10,227 nucleotides of DNA from Chloroflexota bacterium. GTDB lineage: Bacteria; Chloroflexota; Dehalococcoidia; Bin125. The DNA lies in contig JAPOXB010000191.1 in assembly GCA_026707335.1 (NCBI GenBank), positions 1 through 10,227 on the forward strand, given 5' to 3'. Shown in pieces: positions 1-6,032 of the stretch (position 1 is its first letter; the number at the start of each line of letters is the position of its first letter). Below the pieces are notes generated by a model. That model was given only the letters and a program-made list of their open reading frames with translations, was not told where the DNA came from and searched no databases. A program made the position numbers and the translations under genes.

Positions 1-1
1 G

Positions 2-145
2 CGCCCGAACCTCACCCCCTAACCCCCTCTCCATTGCCGAGCAATGGAGAGGGGGGACCGGAGGGGGAGTCCCCAGCGGTCGCTTCCACGTTCCCCCTCT
101 CCATCCAGAAGGATGGAGAGGGGGACAGGGGGTGAGGTCCGGGCG
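2..145. repeat. Compound palindromic intergenic element (REP/MITE-like)
   Basis: The element is bounded by an inverted repeat of 19 positions with one mismatch: bases 2-20 pair with 127-145, and only 8/139 fails. Inside are two strong hairpins. Bases 23-37 pair perfectly with 41-55 (15 bp, 3-nt loop), and 92-106 pair perfectly with 111-125 (15 bp, 4-nt loop). Both contain the arm CCCCCTCTCCAT (23-34 and 93-104). A weaker third hairpin joins 56-60 to 77-81, with an inner 64-67/71-74 stem. The whole could fold as a multi-branched RNA or a DNA cruciform. It has no good coding frame, and no transposase is adjacent. Similar CTCACCCCCT...CCCCCTCTCC palindromes are, from memory, dispersed in Chloroflexota genomes. 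Calling it a non-autonomous mobile or REP-type element is inference; it could also act as a transcription terminator for an upstream gene. The left boundary lies at the window edge, so the element may extend further. Confidence 0.75.
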
Positions 146-148
146 GAA

Positions 149-164
149 CGGGGCCGAGGCCCCG
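149..164 (+). promoter_or_regulatory. GC hairpin in the leader of the first gene
   Basis: CGGGGCC at 149-155 is the exact reverse complement of GGCCCCG at 158-164, separated by GA. It lies directly after the palindromic element and about 40 nt before the preferred start codon at 205. No T-run follows, so it is not a typical intrinsic terminator. It may be a 5'-leader structure or part of the repeat region. Confidence 0.3.
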
Positions 165-204
165 CATGATCATTCCCGGCGGCCCGTCTAGACTGCGGCC
201 CGTG

Positions 205-1827
205 ATGACGACCCAGGACGCTCCCCTCCCCAGCTTCGGACTGACCGACGGGTCGGCCCCGCGCCGCTTCCCCAGCGGGCGCAGCACGCTGCTGTGCTTC
301 GTCAAGGAGGACTGCCCCACCTGCCGGCTGTCGATGCCGCTGATCCGGGAGATGCAGGAGCGCTACGGCGAGGCGGTCGATGTGTGGGCCGTCGGCCAGG
401 ACGCGGCCGGCAACGCCGTGCTGATGGACGAGTTCGGGCTGCCCGGCCCGATGCTCGACGACTCGGCGCTGCGGGTCTCCTTCGCCTTCGCGATCGACAC
501 GGTACCGACGCTGATCCTGACCGACGGCGCCGGCCGCGAGCAGCGGCGCTTCCACGGCTTCGGCCGCGACGATTTCCGCGACATGACGACGGAGCTGTCG
601 CGGCTGAGCGGCCTGGGCGGCGTGGACGTCGACTGGGACGGCTACCCGGTGTCGATGCCGGGCTGCGGCTCGAAGTCGATGGAGCCGGGCATCTACGAGC
701 GGCTCCAGGCCGAGGCGGAGGGCTCGCCGCTGCGGGCGCGCCGCATCGAGGTGGGCGCCCAGGAGGACGTCTACGAGCTGCTCTACGAGCAGGGCGTCAC
801 CGACGGCCTGCCGGTCGTGCCGCCGACGCCGGAGCGGGTCGTGCGGATGCTGGCGACCACGGACCGCGACCCCCAGGAGCAGATCGCGGTGCTGCCGCCC
901 AACCTCGCGCCGCTGACGATCGAGAAGGTGGCGATCAACGCGGTGCTGGCGGGCTGCCGGCCCGAATACTTCCCCGTCGTGCTGGCGGCGACGGAGGCCG
1001 TCGCGGACGAGCGCTTCAACGTGCACGGCGCGATGGCGACGACGATGGGCGGCGCGCCGGTGCTGATCGTGAACGGGCCGGTGCGCGACCGCATCGGCAT
1101 GAACTCGGGGCAGGGGGCGCTGGGGCAGGGCAATCGCGCCAACGCGACGATCGGCCGGGCGGTGCGATTGGTCGTGCGCAACATCGGCGGGCACCGGCCC
1201 GGCGGCACCGAGCGCTCCACGATCGGCTGGCCGGGCAAGTACACGCTGTGCTTCGCGGAGGCGGAGGAGATGGCGCCGGACTGGACGCCGCTGCACGTCG
1301 AGCGCGGCTTCGACCGGGAGGACAGCGTCGTGACGGCGCTGATCCAGACGGCGGGGCCGTCGCAGGTGATCGACGAGACCTCCCGCACGCCCGAGGCGCT
1401 GGCCGGCAGCATCGGCCTCAAGGCGGCGATGGCGCGCCACGCCAAGATGCCCGCCATCGGCGAGACGCTGGTCGTGATCTCGCCCGAGCACTACCGCACC
1501 CTGGCCGCGGCGGGCTGGAGCAAGGACGACCTGCGGCGCCGCATCCAGGAGGTCGGCGCGCAGCCGCTGGGCGCGCTGCTGGCCGACGAGGAGTCGGGCG
1601 GGCTGGCCGGGGCCGCCCTGCGGCCTTTCCTCAAGAACGGCGAACTGAGCGAAGCCGACCTCGACCGCCCGGTGCGCAAGTTCAAGCAGGACGACTGGCT
1701 GATGATCGTCGTGGCCGGCGGGGGCGCGGGGAAGTGGTCGGCCGTGCTCGACGCCTTCGCGGCAGGGCCCTGGGGCACGATGGCGGTGAGCCGGAAGATC
1801 GCGCCCATCCGGGAGGCGGCCGGATGA
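205..1827 (+). CDS. Thioredoxin-like domain fused to DGLPVVPPT-family domain (UGSC-associated)
   Basis: Residues 1 to about 165 resemble a TlpA/peroxiredoxin-type thioredoxin fold. A beta strand leads into the C-P-T-C motif (Cys37 and Cys40), and a V-P-T turn near residue 101 fits the cis-proline. There is no signal peptide or membrane segment, so the protein is probably cytoplasmic. After a linker containing P-G-C-G-S (Cys154), residues from about 185 to the end form a poorly characterised domain with DGLPVVPPTPERV, TIEKVAINAV, RANATIGRAVRLVVRN and GWPGKY blocks. The next gene repeats this domain without the thioredoxin part. I infer a thiol-disulfide role, with the CPTC domain passing electrons to this domain or to the nearby selenoprotein. 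The stop overlaps the next start (ATGA). I chose ATG 205 because the thioredoxin fold begins just after it. ATG 166 would add 13 residues of low-complexity sequence; neither start has a clear ribosome binding site. Domain identity is good, function unknown. Confidence 0.8.
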   Translation: MTTQDAPLPSFGLTDGSAPRRFPSGRSTLLCFVKEDCPTCRLSMPLIREMQERYGEAVDVWAVGQDAAGNAVLMDEFGLPGPMLDDSALRVSFAFAIDTVPTLILTDGAGREQRRFHGFGRDDFRDMTTELSRLSGLGGVDVDWDGYPVSMPGCGSKSMEPGIYERLQAEAEGSPLRARRIEVGAQEDVYELLYEQGVTDGLPVVPPTPERVVRMLATTDRDPQEQIAVLPPNLAPLTIEKVAINAVLAGCRPEYFPVVLAATEAVADERFNVHGAMATTMGGAPVLIVNGPVRDRIGMNSGQGALGQGNRANATIGRAVRLVVRNIGGHRPGGTERSTIGWPGKYTLCFAEAEEMAPDWTPLHVERGFDREDSVVTALIQTAGPSQVIDETSRTPEALAGSIGLKAAMARHAKMPAIGETLVVISPEHYRTLAAAGWSKDDLRRRIQEVGAQPLGALLADEESGGLAGAALRPFLKNGELSEADLDRPVRKFKQDDWLMIVVAGGGAGKWSAVLDAFAAGPWGTMAVSRKIAPIREAAG

Positions 1828-2936
1828 CGACCGGGCGCGCGCGGCGGATCACCATCGCGGCCGGCGACGACGTCGATGAGTTCCTCTTCGACCAGGGGCT
1901 GACCGACGGTCTGCCGGTCGTGCCGCCGACGCCCGAGCGGGTGGAACGCATGCTGGCCGAGACGCGCCGCGACCCGCTGGAAGAGATGGCGGTGCTGCCC
2001 CCGAACCTCGCGCCGCTGACCGTGGAGAAGGTCGCGATCAACGCCGTCATGGCCGGCTGCAAGCCCGAGTACTTCCCGACCGTGCTGGCCGGGGTGGAGG
2101 CGATCGCCGACGAGCGCTTCGGGCTGCACGGCGTGGGCGCGACGACGATGGGCGGCTCGCCGGTGCTGATCGTGAACGGGCCGGTGCGGGAACGCATCGG
2201 CGTCAACTGCGCGCAGAACGCGCTGGGGCAGGGACATCGGGCCAACGCGACGATCGGCCGGGCGGTGCGGCTGGTGGTCCGCAACGTGGCGGGGCACCGG
2301 CCGGGCGGGACCGAGCGCGCGACGATCGGCTGGCCCGGCAAGTACACGATGTGCTTCGGCGAGTGGGAGGAGCGCGCGCCCACCTGGCGGCCGCTGCACG
2401 TCGAGCGCGGCTTCGACCCCGGCGACAGCGTGATCACGGCTGTCACGCAGTCCGGCGGCCCCAGCCAGATGATCGACGAGTCGTCGCGCAGCGCGAAGGC
2501 GCTGGCGGGCAGCATCGGCCTCAAGGTGCGGGGGCAACAGCACCCGCGCAAGCCGTCATGGGGGGAGGTGGTGGTGGTGGTGTCGCCCGAGCACTACGAC
2601 ACCCTGGCGGCCGACGGCTGGAGCAAGGACGACCTCCGCCGCCGCATCCAGGAAGTCGGGCGGCGGCCGCTGCGCGACCTGCTGGAGAGCGATCAGCTGG
2701 GCGGATTCCCCCGGCTCTGGCTCGATCAGTTCCCCGCGTTCCTGCCGCCGCTCCCCATCCACGACGCGGACGGCGCCATCCGTCCCGACGCGATGGACGT
2801 CCTCATCCCGAAGTTCGCCGACGACGCGATGATCAACATCGTCGTCGCGGGGGGCGGCGCCGGGAAGTTCACGTCGATCTTCGATCCCCTGGCGGGGATG
2901 GGCTCCGTCAGCAAGAAGATCGAAGAACCGGTCTGA
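1824..2936 (+). CDS. DGLPVVPPT-family protein, paralogue of the preceding gene
   Basis: This 370-residue protein aligns almost end to end with the C-terminal two thirds of the previous gene product but lacks the thioredoxin domain. Shared blocks include DGLPVVPPTPERV (29-41), LPPNLAPLT (58-66), VEKVAINAVMAGCKPEYFP (67-85), RANATIGRAVRLVVRN (139-154) and a C-terminal VAGGGAGK (341-348). Cys79 and Cys177 are kept in both copies; Cys129 is unique to this one. A longer hydrophobic, proline-rich stretch near 293-312 distinguishes it. I recognise the family as frequent in actinobacterial and Chloroflexota genomes, but I do not know a proven activity. No signal peptide or membrane segment is visible. 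The ATG sits inside the upstream stop (ATGA), which implies translational coupling and probably a heteromeric or sequential partnership with the upstream protein. Confidence 0.85.
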   Translation: MTTGRARRITIAAGDDVDEFLFDQGLTDGLPVVPPTPERVERMLAETRRDPLEEMAVLPPNLAPLTVEKVAINAVMAGCKPEYFPTVLAGVEAIADERFGLHGVGATTMGGSPVLIVNGPVRERIGVNCAQNALGQGHRANATIGRAVRLVVRNVAGHRPGGTERATIGWPGKYTMCFGEWEERAPTWRPLHVERGFDPGDSVITAVTQSGGPSQMIDESSRSAKALAGSIGLKVRGQQHPRKPSWGEVVVVVSPEHYDTLAADGWSKDDLRRRIQEVGRRPLRDLLESDQLGGFPRLWLDQFPAFLPPLPIHDADGAIRPDAMDVLIPKFADDAMINIVVAGGGAGKFTSIFDPLAGMGSVSKKIEEPV

Positions 2937-2998
2937 ACGGCGCTATGCTGCGCGCAGCGGATCCGCGGAGACCGAACCGACGGGCCGCCGCGGGAAAC

Positions 2999-3005
2999 GG
3001 AGAGA
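2999..3005 (+). promoter_or_regulatory. Ribosome binding site of the selenoprotein gene
   Basis: GGAGAGA lies 4 nt before ATG 3010. It fixes the start of the UGSC gene. The second half of that gene (from GTG 3334) has no comparable site, which supports one continuous gene. Confidence 0.6.
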
Positions 3006-3009
3006 GACG

Positions 3010-3552
3010 ATGACGACCGCGAACCCCCCGCAGACCCTCGTGATCCTCGACCCCACCGACGAGCGCGTGCCCGTGCGCCGGGAGCTGACGCAGCGGCCGG
3101 AGTCGATCAGCGGCACGATCGCGCTGCTGGACATTTCGAAGCCGCGCGGCGACGTGTTCCTCGACCGGCTGGAGGCGCTCATCGCCGAGCGGCTGCCCGG
3201 CGTCGAGACGAAGCGCTACATGAAGCCCACCGTGGCCCGCCCGGCGCCCGAGGAAATCAAGCAGTCCATCCGCCAGGAGGCCGACTTCGTCATCGAGGCC
3301 TTAGCCGATTGAGGGTCTTGCACGACGTGCAGTGTGCACGACACCGTCTACTTCGAAACCCAGGGCATCCCCTCGGTCTTCGTGCTGACCGACGAGTTCG
3401 GGGGCGCCGCGCAGACCCAGGCCGACGCGCTGGGCCTGCCCGACGTGCGCCGGGTGTTCGTCCCGCATCCCATGCAGGACCGCACCGACGACGAGATGCA
3501 CGCCCGCGCGGAGGCCGTCGTCGAGCAACTCATCGAGGCGCTGACCGCCTAG
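3010..3552 (+). CDS. UGSC-family selenoprotein (in-frame TGA read as selenocysteine)
   Basis: The frame opens at ATG 3010 behind a strong ribosome binding site. It meets a single TGA at 3310-3312 and continues in the same frame for 79 codons to TAG 3550-3552. Read through, it gives 180 residues with Sec at 101. The local sequence is A-D-U-G-S-C-T-T-C (U101, C104, C107), the motif that names the UGSC-like family, whose other members have Cys or Sec at this position. The region before Sec has a strand-like VILDPTDE start and helices (DVFLDRLEALIAERL). After it, DTVYFETQGIPSVFVLTDEF resembles an alpha/beta fold with U-x-x-C at a helix N-terminus. The predicted role is thiol/selenol redox chemistry in the cytoplasm; the substrate is unknown. 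The neighbouring CPTC thioredoxin-domain protein is a plausible electron donor (inference). Automated calling would split this into a 100-residue and a 72-residue gene. The alternatives are a TGC-to-TGA sequencing error or a decayed gene. Confidence 0.85.
3310..3312 (+). other. Selenocysteine codon (TGA, Sec101)
   Basis: This is the only stop triplet between 3010 and 3550 in this frame. It sits exactly at the U of the U-G-S-C motif, and both flanks read as continuous, family-consistent protein. The codon three places upstream (3301-3303) is TTA, the only TTA leucine codon I found in any gene of this window. Confidence 0.82.
3313..3345 (+). promoter_or_regulatory. Candidate bacterial SECIS stem-loop downstream of TGA
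   Basis: Two mutually exclusive hairpins are possible. In the compact fold, CGUGCA (3326-3331) pairs perfectly with UGCACG (3335-3340) around a GUG loop. The loop starts 19 nt after the TGA with a G first, which fits bacterial SECIS models as I recall them. In the long fold, 3315-3324 pair with 3333-3342 (nine pairs including a terminal G-U, one U-C mismatch) around an 8-nt loop ACGUGCAG, starting 12 nt after the TGA. SelB normally binds such a coding-region loop to deliver Sec-tRNA. The pairing was done by hand without energies. Confidence 0.6.
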
Positions 3553-3584
3553 CGGTCGCGCGCTGCAGTCCGGGCTGAGGTCGT

Positions 3585-4601
3585 ATGGCGCGATTCACCG
3601 TCTATCACACCGGGCGGACGGACATGCCGCCGGTGGAGCAGGAGATCCTGGCGGCGGTCGGCGCGGAGATCCGCCTGATCGCGCCCGAGAAGCCAGCCGC
3701 CGAGCTCGCCACGCTGATGCCCGACGCCGACGCCGCGCTGGTCATCTACGCGCCGATCACGGCCGAAGTCCTCGATGGGATGCCCAACTGCAAGGTGGTC
3801 GTGCGCTACGGCGTGGGGGTCGACACGCTCGACCTGGACGCCGCGACGGAGCGGGGCGTGATCTGCGCGCACGTGCCCGACGTGAACCGGCGCGAGGTCG
3901 CGAACCACGCGCTGATGCTGATGCTGGCGGTCACGCGCAAGCTCATCGTGCAGGACCGCGCCATCCGCGAGGGCGGCTGGACGATCGGCGCGCTCGCGCC
4001 CACGCCGGAGCTCTACGAACAGACGCTGGGGCTGGTCGCCTGCGGGCCCATCGCCCGGCTCCTGGCCGAGCGCGCGCGGGCGCTGTCGATGCGCGTGATC
4101 GGCTACGACCCGTACGCCGACCCGACCCGCGCGGCCGCGGCCGGGATCGAGCTGCTGCCCTCGCTGGAGGACGTCCTGAGCCAGTCCGACGTGGTCAGCG
4201 TGCACGCGCCTCACACGCCGGAGACCGAGCACATGATCGACGCGGCGGCGCTGGCGCGGATGAAGCCGTCGGCGCACCTGCTGAACACGGCGCGCGGCCC
4301 CGTCATCGACGAGGCGGCGCTGATCGCGGCGCTGCAATCGGGCACGATCGCCGGCGCCGGCCTGGACGTGTTCGAGCACGAGCCGATGGCCGCCGACAAC
4401 CCGCTGCGCTCGATGGACAACGTGGTGCTGACGCCGCACACCGCCCACTACTCGGACCGATCCCGCGCGACGGTGGCCCGCCGCGTGGCCGAGAGCGCGG
4501 CGCACGTGCTGACCGGGCACTGGCCGCGATTCGTGGCGAACAAGGGCGTGCTCGACAAGCTCGACCTCAAGCCCTGCCCGGACCCGCCCGACGATCCCTA
4601 G
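3585..4601 (+). CDS. D-2-hydroxyacid dehydrogenase (NAD-dependent, SerA/CtBP-like family)
   Basis: The 338 residues match the usual length of single-subunit D-isomer-specific 2-hydroxyacid dehydrogenases, which interconvert 2-keto and D-2-hydroxy acids. The catalytic triad is present: Arg237 in NTARGPVID, Glu266 in DVFEHEP and His285 in LTPHTAHYS. YGVGVDTLD (75-83) is the usual substrate-side loop. Asp175 at the end of the second strand of the nucleotide domain points to NAD rather than NADP. The Rossmann glycine motif is unusual: around 150-157 it reads L-V-A-C-G-P-I-A, so the first and third glycines of GxGxxG are alanines. The protein has no C-terminal ACT domain, so it is unlikely to be a regulated serine-pathway SerA. 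It lies 32 nt after the selenoprotein gene and 33 nt before the acetyltransferase gene. The substrate cannot be named. Confidence 0.9.
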   Translation: MARFTVYHTGRTDMPPVEQEILAAVGAEIRLIAPEKPAAELATLMPDADAALVIYAPITAEVLDGMPNCKVVVRYGVGVDTLDLDAATERGVICAHVPDVNRREVANHALMLMLAVTRKLIVQDRAIREGGWTIGALAPTPELYEQTLGLVACGPIARLLAERARALSMRVIGYDPYADPTRAAAAGIELLPSLEDVLSQSDVVSVHAPHTPETEHMIDAAALARMKPSAHLLNTARGPVIDEAALIAALQSGTIAGAGLDVFEHEPMAADNPLRSMDNVVLTPHTAHYSDRSRATVARRVAESAAHVLTGHWPRFVANKGVLDKLDLKPCPDPPDDP

Positions 4602-4634
4602 CGCCCGGCTGGGCCGATCGGAAAGGAACCTGCG

Positions 4635-5867
4635 ATGACCACCGTCGCCCCGCCGGCCATCGAAGTGCGCCCCGTGAACCCCGAGGAGATGGAGGCGTTC
4701 GGCTACGTCACGCATACGACGCTGGCCAGCCACGGCAACGAGGGCTTCAACGACCCCATGGTCGACATGCGGCCGGAGTGGACGCTGTGCGTCTTCGAGG
4801 ACGGCGCGCTGGTGACGTCGTTCGCGGCCTGGCCGTTCTCGATGCGCTGGAACGGAGAGCGCGTACACGTGGCGGGCGTCACGTCGGTGGGGACGCTGCC
4901 GCACAAGCGGCGCCGCGGGCACCTCTCCCGCGCGATGATGACGGCGTTCGGCAACTACCGCGACGCCGCGCAGCCGATCGCGATCCTGCACGCCTCGCAG
5001 GCGGCCATCTATCAGCGCTACGGCTACGCGATCATCGCGCCGGTGCAGGACTACACGGTCGACCCGCGGGACGTCAGCTTCGTCGGCGATCCGCGCCCGC
5101 GCGGCACGGTGCGGCTCAGCGATGCCTCGGAGCGGGACCTGCTCAAGTCGCTCTACCGGACCTACGCCGGACCCCGCACGGGTCTGCTGCACCGCGGGGA
5201 CGCGCTCTGGGACGGCGGCATGCTCGACGCGCACGACAAGCAGGCCGGCCCGGTCTATGCGGCGTTCTACGAGGAGGACGGCGAGCCGCTGGGCTACGCG
5301 CTCTACCTGACGCGAGCCGGCGAGGAGGGCGGCGTGGTGGACCGCAACCACGTCGTCACGCTGCGCGAGTTGCACGCGCTCACGGCGCCCGCCTACGTCG
5401 CGCTGTGGGAGCACGTCGCGGCGCACGACTTGGCGCACACGATCATCCGCAAGAACGCCCCCATCGACGACCCGCTGTTCCACATGCTGCAGGAGCCGCG
5501 CCGCCTGCACGCCACCGTGCACGACAACATCCTGCTGCGCATCGTCGACGTGGCGCCGGCGCTGAGCACGCGCCGCTACGCGGAGGCCGGCGCGGCGACG
5601 TTCGAGTTGGTCGATGACCGCTGCGAGTGGAATCGGGGCACGTGGCGGCTCGAGGCCGATGGCGAGCACGGCGAGCTGACCCGCTCCTCGGCGGCGCCGG
5701 AGTTCACGCTCGATGCGCGCGCGCTGAGCGCCCTGGCCAGCGGCGCGCGATCGGCGACGGACCTCTACCGGCAGGGCGGGCTGGAGACGTCGCGGCCGGA
5801 GTCGTTGCGAGCCTGGGATCGGCTGTTCGAGACGGCCTACCGGCCGCACTGCCCGGACAAGTTCTAG
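4635..5867 (+). CDS. Eis-like GNAT family N-acetyltransferase
   Basis: The length (410 aa) and layout fit the Eis family: an N-terminal GNAT domain, a second GNAT-like domain and a C-terminal SCP2-like domain. The acetyl-CoA pyrophosphate loop is P-H-K-R-R-R-G-H-L-S-R-A (89-100), preceded by the strand VAGVTSVGTLP. ASQAAIYQRYGY (120-131) matches the Eis segment carrying the proposed general acid, here Tyr126. The protein ends in Phe. In mycobacterial Eis the C-terminal Phe carboxylate is thought to be the general base, so both catalytic features look intact. The family acetylates amines of varied substrates, including aminoglycosides and peptides; a resistance role here is possible but unproven. 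AAGGAA lies about 9 nt before the ATG. It belongs to the same directional run as the dehydrogenase upstream. Confidence 0.85.
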   Translation: MTTVAPPAIEVRPVNPEEMEAFGYVTHTTLASHGNEGFNDPMVDMRPEWTLCVFEDGALVTSFAAWPFSMRWNGERVHVAGVTSVGTLPHKRRRGHLSRAMMTAFGNYRDAAQPIAILHASQAAIYQRYGYAIIAPVQDYTVDPRDVSFVGDPRPRGTVRLSDASERDLLKSLYRTYAGPRTGLLHRGDALWDGGMLDAHDKQAGPVYAAFYEEDGEPLGYALYLTRAGEEGGVVDRNHVVTLRELHALTAPAYVALWEHVAAHDLAHTIIRKNAPIDDPLFHMLQEPRRLHATVHDNILLRIVDVAPALSTRRYAEAGAATFELVDDRCEWNRGTWRLEADGEHGELTRSSAAPEFTLDARALSALASGARSATDLYRQGGLETSRPESLRAWDRLFETAYRPHCPDKF

Positions 5868-6032
5868 CGGCCCCCGCGGCACTCCACAGAGCAGCCGGCG
5901 AGGTTTGCATCGACCGGGGCGCCCTGATAGGAAGAGCGCAGTGACGCGCCACGCGGACACCCGCAATGCGCGGCGGCGCCGCCCGCGCGCGGACCCGCGC
6001 ATCGGCCGTGCAGGAGGAAGGGATCGAACGCC
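5868..6032. other. Longest internal intergenic gap (165 nt)
   Basis: No coding frame with family resemblance is visible. A poor -35-like TTGCAT stands at 5905-5910, with TAGGAA at 5928-5933 as the best -10 candidate at 17-nt spacing (three of six bases). The relatively large gap makes it the best place for an internal promoter for the downstream genes, but the sequence gives only weak support. Confidence 0.2.

Noticed and set aside
294..1823. The frame of the second DGLPVVPPT gene stays open back through the first gene, as if one 880-residue protein
   Set aside because: The upstream part is Arg/Ala/Gly-rich, out-of-frame noise over a clear thioredoxin and DGLPVVPPT coding frame. The true start is the ATG in the ATGA overlap at 1824.
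2568..2582. Run of five GTG codons
   Set aside because: It simply encodes a hydrophobic valine strand where the paralogue has a similar strand. It is too short to call a meaningful microsatellite.
2844..2870. GGGAGK near the C-terminus of both DGLPVVPPT proteins as a P-loop
   Set aside because: The required first glycine of GxxxxGK is Ala and the residue after Lys is Trp or Phe instead of Ser or Thr, so it does not fit a Walker A motif.
2947..2966. Overlapping GC palindromes (GCTGCGCGCAGC and GCGGATCCGC) before the selenoprotein gene
   Set aside because: Short palindromes are expected by chance at this GC content. No T-tract or operator family match is visible.
3334..3552. Separate small gene starting at GTG 3334, downstream of the TGA
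   Set aside because: It is in the same frame as the upstream half, has no ribosome binding site, and its protein continues the UGSC fold. Sec read-through explains it better.
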